The notes under the pieces were generated by a model. The model saw only the letters and a program-made list of their open reading frames with translations. It was not told where the DNA came from and did not search any database. A DNA stretch of 64,000 nt from Hymenobacter sp. DG01. Its GTDB lineage: Bacteria; Bacteroidota; Bacteroidia; Cytophagales; Hymenobacteraceae. The position numbers and the translations under genes are program-made. Shown here in pieces: positions 52,951 through 61,704 of the stretch. The stretch's first letter is position 1; each line of letters opens with the position of its first letter. The DNA is taken from assembly GCF_006352025.1 (NCBI RefSeq), contig NZ_CP040936.1, positions 1,984,001-2,048,000 on the forward strand, given 5' to 3'.

Positions 52951-53061
52951 AAAATGAACGTCATGTCGAGCTTGTCGAGACATCTCGCGTGCTGACGTTG
53001 CAATGGTAGCTCAACCTCAGCACGCGAGATGTCTCGACAAGCTCGACATGACGTTCATTTT
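52951..53061. repeat. REP/MITE-like palindrome with perfect 45-bp arms
   Basis: AAAATGAACGTCATGTCGAG... (52951-52995) pairs perfectly with the right arm (53017-53061) around a 21-base loop. It sits between the MBL gene and the DUF4097 gene, both convergent. Perfect arms of this length are unusual for a mere terminator and suggest a recently moved element. No transposase is encoded within. Confidence 0.93.
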
Positions 53062-53090
53062 ATGGTCCATCTGTTCTTTTAAACTCCAAC

Positions 53091-53119
53091 AAAAACGCCC
53101 GCTGAAAGCGGGCGTTTTT
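53091..53119. terminator. Terminator at the end of the DUF4097 gene
   Basis: 12-bp stem AAAAACGCCCGC / GCGGGCGTTTTT with TGAAA loop. It abuts the minus-strand stop codon at 53119-53121 and could work in both directions, next to the large REP palindrome. Confidence 0.85.
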
Positions 53120-54000
53120 CATTCACTTACTTCCTCCTCGACTGGCTCGGCATCAGCAGGTAGGGCTTCCTGCTTTACCGTTACGCTGCCGTTTACGGTG
53201 GCGGCCCGCAGCTGGGCACCGCCCTTCCCGAGGGTTGCCACCAGGTTATGGGGTAGGATGCTTTTGCGCTTGGTATTCAGCTCAGCCTGCACACGGCCCT
53301 GCACCGTGCGCGCCATAATGGTGGCGGCATAGACGGCGGGCAAATTCCACGAAATACTTCCGTTGACGGTGCTTACATCCAGACCGGGGCCCTGCCAGGC
53401 GTTGCCAGTGAGGGTGAGGTTCAGGCTGCCGGCGGTGGTTTTGCCGCGCACGTCGCCGCCTACCCCGGTCAGGGCCAGGCTGCCGTTGGTGCTTTCGCAG
53501 CGCAGCGTCCCGCGTACGTTTTCAATGCTGATGCTGCCATTGGTAGAGCGCAGGGTCAGGTCGGTTTGGGCCGGCACCAGCACTTCGTAGCTGACCTCCC
53601 AGCCGTCCAGGCTCTCGTTGGCGCGGGCGGCCCGCAGCGTATTGCCTTGGGAACTGACACGCACGGCAGCCGCCAGGGCTTTGGCCGCTTCCGGGGTAGC
53701 AGCCCTACCCGTTACTACCGTCCGAACCCGCACGTCTGCGCCGCTCCAGGCCCGCACCCGAATGCTGCCCTGCAGGCGGGCATCCACGGTAAGGGGCGTG
53801 CCGGCGGGCGGGGCTGGCAAGGTCAGGGTGCGGATTTCGCAATGCTGCTTTTGCAGGGAAGAGGATGTGGGCGCCACCGGACAGGCCAGGGTAAAGACGG
53901 GCCCGGCAGCCGGTTTTGCGGCGGGCTTCACGGGGGTTTTCTGAGCCACAGCGGGCAGCCCCAGTACCACGCCCAACAAACAGATAAACAGGTGTTTCAT
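53119..54000 (-). CDS. DUF4097 beta-solenoid exported protein
   Basis: 293 residues from the ATG at 54000 (MKHLFICLLGVVLGLPAVAQ, signal peptide). After a PVKPAAKPAAG linker come repeated short strands: VDARLQGSIRVRAWSGADVRV, TDLTLRSTNGSISIENVRGTLRCESTNGSLALTGVGGDVRGKTTAGSLNL, with the TNGSI/TAGSL repeat typical of DUF4097 (putative adhesin). Expected in the periplasm or on the surface; function unresolved in the family. It lies upstream of the HutG-like gene by 52 bases on the same strand order. Confidence 0.85.
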   Translation of the reverse strand: MKHLFICLLGVVLGLPAVAQKTPVKPAAKPAAGPVFTLACPVAPTSSSLQKQHCEIRTLTLPAPPAGTPLTVDARLQGSIRVRAWSGADVRVRTVVTGRAATPEAAKALAAAVRVSSQGNTLRAARANESLDGWEVSYEVLVPAQTDLTLRSTNGSISIENVRGTLRCESTNGSLALTGVGGDVRGKTTAGSLNLTLTGNAWQGPGLDVSTVNGSISWNLPAVYAATIMARTVQGRVQAELNTKRKSILPHNLVATLGKGGAQLRAATVNGSVTVKQEALPADAEPVEEEVSE

Positions 54001-54052
54001 AGCAGAAGAAAGAGGCAAAAGCCCTGGCTTTACGCTGGGCAAAGGGGTAGCG

Positions 54053-54970
54053 TCAGGCGCTGAGGGTAGCGGCTATGCCGGTCAGGTAGGCCGTGAGGAT
54101 GGTGGCGGCCAGCCGCGCAGTTTGGTTGTCCCGGTCGAAGAGGGGGTTCAGCTCCATGAGCTCGAACAAGAGCACTTCCGGCTCTTTCCCAGCCAGAAAA
54201 GCCGCTTCCACCGCTTGGCGGGGCGTAAAGCCATCGGCGCTGGGGGCCGAAACGGCGGGGGCGTAAGCTTCGGCGCAACCGTCTATATCGAAGCTCACGA
54301 AGGCCGGACCGGCGGCCGTGGCGCGGCGCAGGGCCCGGCGCATGTATTCGACCATGCCATCCTGCTGCACATGAGCCAGAGGGACCAGGGTGGCCTGCTG
54401 CTGGTGCAGAAACTCGATATCCTCGCGGGTATTGAGGTTGGAATGCAGCCCGATTTCAGTGAACCGCTCCCCGGCCAGCACTTCCTCGCGCAGCAGCTTC
54501 CCGAAAGGTGTACCACTGCTGAGCAGCCCGGGGCGGTCCTTCACGTCGGCGTGGGCGTCGAGGTTGATGCCGCCTACGGCCTGCCCGTTGGTGGCGTCGC
54601 GGAGGGCGCGCACGGTGCTGTAGGTGCAGTCGTGGGAGCCGCCCAGCACTACCACGCGGGGGTACTGGTTGAGCAGGCGCGTGAGCTCTGCCCGGATGGT
54701 CTGGTGGTTGGCTTCGTGGTCGGGGGTAGTGCGCAGGTCGAGGTTGCCGGCATCGGCAATGCGCAGGGCTTCCAGGCTCACGTTGTGCTCCAGATTGTAA
54801 GTTTTGTGGTAGCGGCGCAGCTCCCGCCGGATGGCCTCGGGCCCATTTGCGGCGCCGGCGCGGCCGCCTTCCAGCACGGTTCCAAAATCGAGGGGTAGCC
54901 CCACCAGGCAGACATCGGCCTGGGCAAGCTCGGCGGCGGGGCGCAGTAAGTCGCGGATAAAGGTGGGCAT
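54053..54970 (-). CDS. Ureohydrolase, candidate formimidoylglutamase (HutG)
   Basis: 305 residues from the ATG at 54970 (MPTFIRDLLRPAAELAQADV); upstream codons are open but non-homologous. All six manganese ligands of the arginase/agmatinase/formimidoylglutamase family are present: H113 (GGSHDCTYS), D138, H140, D142 (NLDAHADVKD), D228 and D230 (SFDIDGC). The segment following, AEAYAPAVSAPSADGFTPRQ, with P-A-V-S-A-P, is closer to HutG than to arginase (usually T-P-x-T-G-T). With hutI and hutU also in the genome it probably releases formamide from formiminoglutamate. Agmatinase is the main alternative. Confidence 0.75.
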   Translation of the reverse strand: MPTFIRDLLRPAAELAQADVCLVGLPLDFGTVLEGGRAGAANGPEAIRRELRRYHKTYNLEHNVSLEALRIADAGNLDLRTTPDHEANHQTIRAELTRLLNQYPRVVVLGGSHDCTYSTVRALRDATNGQAVGGINLDAHADVKDRPGLLSSGTPFGKLLREEVLAGERFTEIGLHSNLNTREDIEFLHQQQATLVPLAHVQQDGMVEYMRRALRRATAAGPAFVSFDIDGCAEAYAPAVSAPSADGFTPRQAVEAAFLAGKEPEVLLFELMELNPLFDRDNQTARLAATILTAYLTGIAATLSA

Positions 54971-55200
54971 GCTCAAATGTAGCGGGAAACCTGAGCTTGC
55001 CCAGCGGCCCCCATTCCACCGGCACGGACTGCGCCCGTCCGACTGGTTGACGGCCGCGCCGCCCGCGCCGAAAGAACAACTGCCCCCTACCCCTGACATC
55101 GGCCTAAACCCGAAAACAAACATCAGCACGCAGCCAACCGGTCGGACGGCTCCGCCATCGGACCGGAGCGTTTAACGGGCGCGGCCGAGTACCTTGCGGT

Positions 55201-55638
55201 ATGCTTTATCGTGTTCTTCTTGCGGCCCTTCTCTGCCTGAGTGGTTTTAGGGGGGTAGCCCAGCGCTCCGCTCCGGCCGTGCCCCGGCTAGCGCCTTCGT
55301 TTTTCACTACGTACACCTACCTCACGTATTCTATTCTGGACAAAGCCACCAGCCCCACGCCCATGCCGGCCAGAGGGGTAGGCGGCACGCTCACGCTGCG
55401 GCCCGATGGCACCTACCAGAAGCGCCTCACGCTCAGCATTAACGGCGGCACCATGCCCTTCGACCAGGACGGGCGCTTCACCTTCGCCGGCAACCGCATC
55501 AGCTTTTCCTATACCGACAAAAAGGGGCAGGCCCGCACCGACGAGGGTACGTTTCAGTTGCGCAATGGCCTCCTGACACTGACCATGGCGGGCTTTCCGG
55601 CTGGCAACCAGAGCATTTATACCCTGCGCCAGCAGTAG
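55201..55638 (+). CDS. Small exported protein of unknown function
   Basis: 145 residues with signal peptide MLYRVLLAALLCLSGFRGVA. The mature protein is a probable beta barrel: GVGGTLTLRPDGTYQKRLTLSINGGTMPFDQDGRFTFAGNRISFSYTDKKGQ, then FQLRNGLLTLTMAG. The G-T-Y-x-K pattern resembles lipocalin-like META/DUF-type proteins, only loosely. Its start lies within three bases of a TACCTTGC box, which I judge coincidental. Function unknown. Confidence 0.7.
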   Translation: MLYRVLLAALLCLSGFRGVAQRSAPAVPRLAPSFFTTYTYLTYSILDKATSPTPMPARGVGGTLTLRPDGTYQKRLTLSINGGTMPFDQDGRFTFAGNRISFSYTDKKGQARTDEGTFQLRNGLLTLTMAGFPAGNQSIYTLRQQ

Positions 55639-55672
55639 GCTTCCCGCGCCGGTATGCGCCCAGGCTCCGCCG

Positions 55673-55703
55673 TTGCGCCCCGCCGGGGTTTCTGCTAACT
55701 TGC
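55673..55703 (+). promoter_or_regulatory. Candidate promoter of yebC
   Basis: TTG at 55673-55675, a 20-base spacer, and TAACTTGC at 55696-55703, matching the Bacteroidota consensus (TTTG, 19-21, TAnnTTTG) apart from its final bases. It lies 69 bases upstream of the yebC start. Confidence 0.55.
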
Positions 55704-55772
55704 AGCCCCCTTTCGGCCCCACCCGCCGAAACGTCAACTCACTATTTCACCATTTCACCAACTCACTGATAG

Positions 55773-56507
55773 ATGGGACGCGCGTTTGAATTCCGCAAAG
55801 GCCGCAAAATGAAGCGCTGGGACCGAATGTCGAAGGACTTCACCCGTATCGGCCGGGAAATTGTCATGGCCGTGAAGGAATCGGGCCCCAACCCCGATAC
55901 CAACTCCCGCCTGCGCACGGCCATGCAGAACGCCAAGGGCGTGAACATGCCCAAAGACCGGGTAGAAGCCGCCATCAAGCGGGCCAGCAGCAAAGAGGAA
56001 AAAGACTACCAGGAAGTGGTATATGAGGGTTATGCCCCTCACGGTGTAGCTATTGTTATTGAAACAGCCACCGACAACCCCACCCGCACCGTAGCTAACG
56101 TGCGCATGTACTTCAACCGGGGCAACGGCGCCCTGGGCACGGCCGGCTCCTCCGACTACACCTTCACCCGCAAGGGCGTGTTCAAGCTGGCCGCCGAAGG
56201 CCTCGACCTCGATGAGCTGGAGCTGGAGCTGATTGATGCCGGCGCCGAGGACGTGTACGCCGACCAGGAAGAAGACGAGCACGGCAACGTGAAGGAGTAC
56301 ATTGTGGTAGAAACTGCCTTCACCGACTTCGGCCAGATGCAGAAAGCCCTCGAAGAAAAGCAGCTGAACGTGGTTTCGGCCCAGCTGCAGCGCGTGCCCA
56401 ACACCACCGTGCATCTCGAAGGCGACCAGCTGGAGGAAGTAATGAACCTCATCGAGAAGTTCGAAGAAGACGACGATGTGCAGGCCGTGTACCACACACT
56501 GGGTTAG
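55773..56507 (+). CDS. yebC: YebC/PmpR family protein
   Basis: 244 residues. MGRAFEFRKGRKMKRWDRMSKDFTRIGREI, then NPDTNSRLRTAMQNAKGVNMPKDRVEAAIKRAS and GYAPHGVAIVIETATDNPTRTVANVR are the hallmark YebC/TACO1 segments. The C-terminal SSDYTFTRKGVF and AVYHTLG are normal. Members were described as DNA-binding regulators but more recent work links many to ribosome stalling relief during translation. Length matches. Followed by a strong terminator. Confidence 0.95.
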   Translation: MGRAFEFRKGRKMKRWDRMSKDFTRIGREIVMAVKESGPNPDTNSRLRTAMQNAKGVNMPKDRVEAAIKRASSKEEKDYQEVVYEGYAPHGVAIVIETATDNPTRTVANVRMYFNRGNGALGTAGSSDYTFTRKGVFKLAAEGLDLDELELELIDAGAEDVYADQEEDEHGNVKEYIVVETAFTDFGQMQKALEEKQLNVVSAQLQRVPNTTVHLEGDQLEEVMNLIEKFEEDDDVQAVYHTLG

Positions 56508-56534
56508 GTTTTAGCCCACCCATTATCCGATTTT

Positions 56535-56575
56535 ACACTGGGCCGCTCCAACGGGAGCGGCCCAGTGTGCTTTTT
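56535..56575 (+). terminator. Terminator of yebC
   Basis: 15-bp perfect stem ACACTGGGCCGCTCC / GGAGCGGCCCAGTGT with AACG loop, then GCTTTTT; 28 bases after the stop. Confidence 0.9.
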
Positions 56576-56578
56576 GGC

Positions 56579-56586
56579 TACCTTCG
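56579..56586 (+). promoter_or_regulatory. Candidate -7 box of the DinB-like gene
   Basis: TACCTTCG, 33 bases upstream of the ATG at 56619, matching TAnnTTTG in six of eight bases. A -33 TTTG is not clear because the terminator of yebC occupies that area. Confidence 0.4.
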
Positions 56587-56618
56587 GCCCATTCTATTTT
56601 TCTGTTTATCTACCAATT

Positions 56619-57188
56619 ATGCAGCTACAAAACATTATCACACAAATCCGCGTCGCTTTGGAAACGACTTTTTCCAGCATCGACTCGTGGTTCGATTTGC
56701 CTTCTGAACTGCGCACTTACCGCCCGCAAAATGGCGGCTGGACAATTAATGAAATACTAGAGCACGTTGGGCTGACCAATCATTTTCTGCTCATTCTTAT
56801 TAATAAAGGCACTCGCAAAGCATTAGCAAATGCAGCCAACACAGACTTGTCCGTCGAGTTAGCCGAGCAAGTTTTTCAATGGAAAAAGCTCGACGACATT
56901 GGTCGACACAAGTCTTTTACCTGGCTCCGTCCTGAGCACATGGAACCTACCGGCATCAAGCCTCTGCTTGAGGTCCGTGCTCAGCTACAAGAACAGCTAA
57001 GCCAATGCTTCACGAGTTTGGAACAGCTCAAAGACGGTCAGGGTGTGCTTTATAAAACTACCATGTCGGTGAATGACCTAGGAAAAATCAACGTGTATGA
57101 ATATTTGTATTTCCTTGCCCAACATGGTCAACGTCATATTACCCAGATGGAAAAAAACAGGAATGAATTTTTCGCCCTTCCCAATTAA
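56619..57188 (+). CDS. DinB superfamily protein
   Basis: 189 residues from the ATG at 56619 (MQLQNIITQIRVALETTFSS). The four-helix DinB-like pattern shows in NGGWTINEILEHVGLTNHFLLILI (metal-ligand H), then YLYFLAQHGQRHITQMEKNRNEFF, with the paired histidines QHGQRH. Members are metal-dependent hydrolases or thiol transferases of mostly unknown substrates. Base composition is clearly more A+T-rich than the flanking genes. It runs directly into the serine hydrolase gene (23 bases). Confidence 0.85.
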   Translation: MQLQNIITQIRVALETTFSSIDSWFDLPSELRTYRPQNGGWTINEILEHVGLTNHFLLILINKGTRKALANAANTDLSVELAEQVFQWKKLDDIGRHKSFTWLRPEHMEPTGIKPLLEVRAQLQEQLSQCFTSLEQLKDGQGVLYKTTMSVNDLGKINVYEYLYFLAQHGQRHITQMEKNRNEFFALPN

Positions 57189-57210
57189 TGCCATCTGCTC
57201 CTACTCGTTT

Positions 57211-58272
57211 ATGAAGGCTTTATTTGTTGGCCTACTGTTGTTTTGTGATTTTACCTCTGTAGCCCAGCATCAGCAGGAACTATCGACCCTGCTCGAAAAG
57301 AAGCAAGTGCCAGGCATGCAGTTGGTCTATACCAAAAAAGGCGAAACGCTCCGGTACAGCCTGGGCATGGCCAAAGCGGGCACTACGCAGGCCGTTACGG
57401 CTGCTACCACGTTTCAGGCGGCTTCTCTGGGCAAAGTAGTACTGGCTTACACGGCCTTGCGCCTGCACGACCAGGGCCTGCTCAACCTGGATAAGCCCCT
57501 GCAGACCTATTACACCGAGCCGCGCCTGCGCGCCCAGCCCCGCGCCGCGGCCATCACGGCCCGCATGGTGCTCACGCACACTTCCGGCCTGCCTAACTGG
57601 GCCGAAAACCCGCTGGAAGCCAGCTGGAAAACCTCTGCCCTGAAGCTAAAATACGTTCCCGACAGCTGCTGGAACTACTCCGGCGAAGGCTTCGTGCTGC
57701 TGCAGAAAACCCTGGAGCACATTACCGGCAAGCCTCTGCAGGCGCTGGCGCAGCAGGAGGTATTCCGCCCGCTGGGCATGCGCAACAGCAGCTACGTCTG
57801 GCACGGTGAGTTCGACAAAGATGCCAGCTTCGGCCACGACGACGCAGGCAAGCCCACGGAAATCAGGCGCTTCCAGGAAGCCAACGCGGGCTACAGTCTG
57901 CTCACCACTGCCACCGACTACAGCCGGTTCGTGCAGGCGCTGGTAAAAGGCCAGGGGTTGAAACCGACTACCGCCAAGTTGCTGGCTACCCCCGCCAGCG
58001 CCGCCGAGCGCTGCGCGAAACCGGCTACCCCCACCGACCCGTTCATTGCCTGGGCCTACGGGGTAGGACTGGCTACTACCAGCCGCGGCCCCGCCCTCTG
58101 GCACTGGGGCGACAACGGCGACTTCAAAGGCTTCTTCATTGCCTTTCCCGACACGCAGGAAAGCCTGGTGTTTTTCACCAACAGTGCCAACGGCCTGCAC
58201 ATCACGGATGCCGTGCTGCGGCTGTTCTTCGGGCCGGGGCAGTACCGGGCCATGCAGTGGCTGGCGGAGTAG
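57211..58272 (+). CDS. Beta-lactamase-fold serine hydrolase, exported
   Basis: 353 residues from the ATG at 57211 (MKALFVGLLLFCDFTSVAQ, signal peptide). S72-x-x-K75 (QAASLGKVV) is the nucleophile motif, Y-S-G in WNYSGEGF the second (in place of YxN), and HWGDNG near residue 300 the third. RMVLTHTSGLPNWAE and EVFRPLGMRNSS are typical of the class C beta-lactamase/esterase (PF00144) family. Probably a periplasmic peptidase or esterase. Start chosen for the signal peptide; it lies just after the DinB-like gene. Confidence 0.9.
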   Translation: MKALFVGLLLFCDFTSVAQHQQELSTLLEKKQVPGMQLVYTKKGETLRYSLGMAKAGTTQAVTAATTFQAASLGKVVLAYTALRLHDQGLLNLDKPLQTYYTEPRLRAQPRAAAITARMVLTHTSGLPNWAENPLEASWKTSALKLKYVPDSCWNYSGEGFVLLQKTLEHITGKPLQALAQQEVFRPLGMRNSSYVWHGEFDKDASFGHDDAGKPTEIRRFQEANAGYSLLTTATDYSRFVQALVKGQGLKPTTAKLLATPASAAERCAKPATPTDPFIAWAYGVGLATTSRGPALWHWGDNGDFKGFFIAFPDTQESLVFFTNSANGLHITDAVLRLFFGPGQYRAMQWLAE

Positions 58273-58376
58273 CTGGGTTTCCGGCGCGGCTGCGGCCGGC
58301 CTACCCCTCAAAATACCGGCAGCCCTATATCCCTGCGCGGGGGTATATATCCAACGAAACCCACTCTCCCTGTACC

Positions 58377-58718
58377 ATGCCCATCTCCTATAAACCCCTG
58401 TTCCTGCTTGAGGCCGATGCTTTTTCCCTGGTAGAAATCAAGCTGCTGGATGTGCAGAGCGACGACCCGGCCGAGGTCTATTTCTGGCTTCGGTTCGATA
58501 ACGCCGACCACACCCTCGACAAGCTGGAGTTTGTGTCGATGAATCGGAACGGGGCGGAGGAGCAGCGGGAGTTTCGGCAGGGGCGGCTGCAGTTCTCGGA
58601 GGCCAGCGGCACCTTCGTTGCTGAGGATGGCGCCAGCTCGCCGGTGCGGGTGGGCGGCACCGCTTCCCTACCCCCTGCGCTCGACGAAGCCATTCAGCGC
58701 TATTTTGTGGGGGCCTAG
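58377..58718 (+). CDS. Protein of unknown function
   Basis: 113 residues from the ATG at 58377 (MPISYKPLFLLEADAFSLVEIKLLDVQSDD). It reads as a small beta-rich cytoplasmic domain with VYFWLRFDNADHTLDKLEFVSMNRNG and a C-terminal helix (LDEAIQRYF). No motif recognised. It sits between the serine hydrolase and the pseudouridine synthase genes. Confidence 0.6.
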   Translation: MPISYKPLFLLEADAFSLVEIKLLDVQSDDPAEVYFWLRFDNADHTLDKLEFVSMNRNGAEEQREFRQGRLQFSEASGTFVAEDGASSPVRVGGTASLPPALDEAIQRYFVGA

Positions 58719-58868
58719 CGCCTTGCCTCCCTACCCCTACTCAAGGCGCAAACCGTTGCGGGGCCAGGGCTTGCGGATTGGACAGAAGCCGGCCCGGGCC
58801 GGGGGCCCCGGCTGTTGACCTGGCGCATCTATTTCAGTAATTCGCCCCGGCTCATGTACTTCCGCCGT

Positions 58869-58876
58869 ATCTTTGT
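58869..58876 (+). promoter_or_regulatory. Candidate -7 box of the pseudouridine synthase gene
   Basis: TATCTTTG matches TAnnTTTG in all fixed positions, 63 bases upstream of the start at 58940. No clear -33 TTTG at the right distance, so moderate only. Confidence 0.45.
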
Positions 58877-58939
58877 GGTCCGCCTGGGCAAAACGGCCCG
58901 GACGGATCATCTTTGTTTTGCCCTCAACACCCGTTGCCC

Positions 58940-60079
58940 ATGCCTACTCGTCTTAATAAATACATCAGCGAAAGTGGGGTTTGCTCCCGCCGGGAGGCCG
59001 ACCGCTTTATTGAGCAGGGCAACGTGCTGGTGAACGGCAAGCGGGCCAGCATTGGCGACCAGGTGACGACCAAGGACCGGGTTTCGGTGAACGGTATTGT
59101 CATTGAGCCTCGCGCCGAGGAAGATGCCGTGTACATTGCCTACAACAAGCCGCCGGGCATCATCTCCACCACCGATACCGGCATCAAAGACAACATCATC
59201 CGGGCCATCAAGCACTCGGTGCGCATCTTCCCCATTGGGCGCCTCGACCGGGAATCGCAGGGCCTGATTCTGCTGACCAGCAACGGCGACATTGTCAACA
59301 AGATTCTGCGGGCCGGCAACAAGCACGAGAAGGAGTACATCGTGATGGTCGATAAGCCCATCAACGATCTGTTCATCGAAGGCATGGCCAACGGCGTTCC
59401 GATTGGGGGCACCATGACCCAGCCCTGCAAAGTGACTAAGGAAACGCCTTACATCTTCCGCATTGTGCTGGTGCAGGGCCTCAACCGCCAGATCCGGCGC
59501 ATGTGCGAGTACTTCGGCTACGAGGTAGTGCAGCTGGAGCGCATCCGCGTGATGAACATCAACGTGAAGGGCCTGGGCGTGGGCGAGTGGCGCGAGCTGA
59601 AGGAAAAGGAGCTGAAAGTGCTGTTCGAGATGATTAAGGACTCCGACGGCACCGATGACGGCTCCACGCCCCGGCGACGCAAGCGTCCTTCCTCGGCCGA
59701 GTTCTGGGCTGACCGCCCGGGCCGCAAGGGCGCGGCGCCCAAACGCCCCGCCGATGCCACCGGCCACGCCAGGCCGGCCGGCGCCTGGGTAGAGAAGCCC
59801 ACCGGCAAACGGGCCGCCAGCCGCCCCGCCCCTACCCCCTCCGCCCCGCCAGAGTGGCCCACGGGCCTGACCCGGCCCAATGGCCCTGCCACCGGCGTCC
59901 GCCCCGACGGCCCGGGATTTGGCAAAACGCGGCGCCCCGTCGGCGGACCGGGCAGCAGCCCTCGCCCGCGTGGTGCGGCGGCCGGCAAAGGCTCCCGGCC
60001 TACCCCTGCCGGACCGCCCAAAGGTAAAACCAGCACCCGCGGTACCCGCGGCGCCAGCCGCCCCGGCAAACGCTCCTAG
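58940..60079 (+). CDS. RluF-type pseudouridine synthase with disordered tail
   Basis: 379 residues from the ATG at 58940 ([38 protein letters not shown]), an S4 RNA-binding domain (residues 2-60). The catalytic domain has NKPPGIIST and catalytic D103 in [18 protein letters not shown], then [32 protein letters not shown], as in RluF/RluB, which modify 23S rRNA or tRNA. Residues about 240-379 are Pro/Arg/Gly-rich and basic ([20 protein letters not shown]...), far beyond the family core, perhaps an RNA-binding extension. Confidence 0.92.
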   Translation: MPTRLNKYISESGVCSRREADRFIEQGNVLVNGKRASIGDQVTTKDRVSVNGIVIEPRAEEDAVYIAYNKPPGIISTTDTGIKDNIIRAIKHSVRIFPIGRLDRESQGLILLTSNGDIVNKILRAGNKHEKEYIVMVDKPINDLFIEGMANGVPIGGTMTQPCKVTKETPYIFRIVLVQGLNRQIRRMCEYFGYEVVQLERIRVMNINVKGLGVGEWRELKEKELKVLFEMIKDSDGTDDGSTPRRRKRPSSAEFWADRPGRKGAAPKRPADATGHARPAGAWVEKPTGKRAASRPAPTPSAPPEWPTGLTRPNGPATGVRPDGPGFGKTRRPVGGPGSSPRPRGAAAGKGSRPTPAGPPKGKTSTRGTRGASRPGKRS

Positions 60080-60613
60080 CGTCACAAACACAACGCCAGC
60101 GGCCTATTCTGCGCAAGGATGGGCCGCTTGCTCGTTTCAGAGGGGTAGGGTGTGCAAATGAGGTGAAACTGAAGTCTTTCCGAGTACCATAAGGAACCCG
60201 GCTGGCTGATACTGCCAAACTATTGTAAGCCCCTCTCCTTGAGGGAATGCAGTGAGATTAACACGCGAGATGCTTCGGCTGCGCCCCTGCCAGACGAGCT
60301 TATGCCCTACCCTAACCAGGTGCAGCAAGTCTCCTCAGCGGTACGGTTGAGTAGGATTGGCGACGCTCTGTTTAACTGATTTCACAATACTTAAAGTCTG
60401 AACTAACAATTAGCAAATGAAACAATAACATTATACAAGATTCTGAAATACAGTATAATAATCTCATATTTCTATTATTATAACGACATCATTTCTTAGC
60501 AAGACAAAGTCTGATTTTATCGAAAATTCGGATGCACATCGGAGAGGGAGCCGCGTATGTTTGAACTGTTCGGCCAGGGTGGCTGAACGGCCTTACTCCC
60601 AATCTTCCGCGCC
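60080..60613. other. Long intergenic region with an AT-rich core
   Basis: 534 bases. A REP-like remnant (CACGCGAGATGCTTCGGC, 60262-60284) lacks a partner arm. From about 60375 to 60520 the sequence is much more A+T-rich, ending near ATCGAAAATTCGGATG. It may hold the promoter of the YiaA-like gene. A minus-strand frame at 60137-60328 looks non-coding. No gene supported. Confidence 0.5.
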
Positions 60614-61030
60614 ATGAACACCAAACCATCTAACGCCTTTATTGCCGCTTCCTGGGTAGCCCTGCTAGCGGGCGTCGCCGCTTTCATCATCGGCCTCTGG
60701 AACGCCCAGATGCAGCTCAACGAGAAGGGCTACTACTTCGCAACCCTCATGTACGGCCTGTTCGCCGCCATTTCCCTGCAGAAATCAGTGCGCGACCAGC
60801 TGGAGGGTATTCCCGTAACGGGCATTTATTATGGCCTGAGCTGGTTTTCAACCCTGCTCTCGGTAGCCATGCTCACGGTAGGCCTCTGGAACGCTACCCT
60901 CACCCTGAGCGAGAAAGGCTTCTACGCCATGTCGTTCCTGCTGAGCCTGTTCGCGGCCATTGCCGTGCAGAAAAACACCCGTGACAACCGCGGCCAGAAC
61001 CCTACCCCCGAGGCAACGGCTTTGAGCTAG
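60614..61030 (+). CDS. YiaA/YiaB-type inner membrane protein
   Basis: 138 residues with four hydrophobic segments in two halves: [33 protein letters not shown] and, repeating, [32 protein letters not shown]. Each ends in LFAAI[SA][LV]QK(S/N)(V/T)RD. This internal duplication is characteristic of the YiaAB family (PF05360), whose function is unknown. Single gene. Confidence 0.88.
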   Translation: MNTKPSNAFIAASWVALLAGVAAFIIGLWNAQMQLNEKGYYFATLMYGLFAAISLQKSVRDQLEGIPVTGIYYGLSWFSTLLSVAMLTVGLWNATLTLSEKGFYAMSFLLSLFAAIAVQKNTRDNRGQNPTPEATALS

Positions 61031-61100
61031 TGGTGGGGGTAGCAACCCAGGCAGTACCTTGCCGCCGACAGGGTCTGGTTCTTCCCCTGCTCAACTTGCT

Positions 61101-61646
61101 ATGCCTTTGACGCCCAAACAACAGATGCTGGCCGGGGAGCTCTACCTCGCCAACGACCCCGAGCTGGTAGCCGAACGGCTTCGCGCCAAGCAGCTTTGCC
61201 ACCGCTACAACCAGGAGCCCGTGCACCTGAACCGGCAGGTGCTGGCCGAGCTGCTGGGCTACGAAACCGATGCCCACCTGGAAGCCCCCCTGCGCTGCGA
61301 CTACGGCTACAACATCCGGCTGGGCCAGGGCGTGTACGCTAACTATAACCTCACCATCCTCGATTGCGCCCCCGTCACCATCGGCGACAATGTGTTCATT
61401 GCCCCGAATGTAGTGCTGACCACGGCCGGGCACCCCGTAGAAGTAGCCCCGCGTATTGCCGGCTGGGAATTCGCGAAGCCTATTACCATCGGGAGCAACG
61501 TGTGGCTGGGCGCGGGGGTGCTGGTGATGCCGGGCGTAACCATTGGCGAGGGTACTACTATTGGGGCCGGGAGCGTGGTTACGCGCGACATTCCGGCGGG
61601 GGTGGTAGCCGTGGGCAACCCCTGTCGGGTGCTGCGGAAGGTCTAG
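61101..61646 (+). CDS. Sugar O-acetyltransferase (maltose/galactoside type)
   Basis: 181 residues from the ATG at 61101 (MPLTPKQQMLAGELYLANDPELVAERLRAKQLCHRYN), the Mac domain. Left-handed beta-helix hexapeptides follow: NIRLGQGVYANYNLTILDCAPVTIGDNVFIAPNVVL (with the catalytic H in TTAGHPV), then NVWLGAGVLVMPGVTIGEGTTIGAGSVVTRDIP. Acetylates sugars with acetyl-CoA; physiological substrate unknown. A -7-like TACCTTGC lies at 61055-61062. The terminator at 61705 separates it from bioB. Confidence 0.92.
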   Translation: MPLTPKQQMLAGELYLANDPELVAERLRAKQLCHRYNQEPVHLNRQVLAELLGYETDAHLEAPLRCDYGYNIRLGQGVYANYNLTILDCAPVTIGDNVFIAPNVVLTTAGHPVEVAPRIAGWEFAKPITIGSNVWLGAGVLVMPGVTIGEGTTIGAGSVVTRDIPAGVVAVGNPCRVLRKV

Positions 61647-61704
61647 TGCGGGTGGTGCCAGCGTAGTCCCTTCATCTTTTGAAATGCACTTCTCGTGTAT
61701 CTTG

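Noticed and set aside
42171..53061. REP-like palindromes as CRISPR repeats
   Set aside because: They are inverted, spread singly over 11 kb and differ in sequence; there are no regular spacers or cas genes.
55190..55197. TACCTTGC box as a promoter giving leaderless mRNA of the gene at 55201
   Set aside because: The box would place the transcript start inside the coding region, and no -33 element has a correct spacer; it is probably coincidental.
60137..60328. 63-codon minus-strand frame in the long gap
   Set aside because: No start context or family, and it overlaps a REP remnant.
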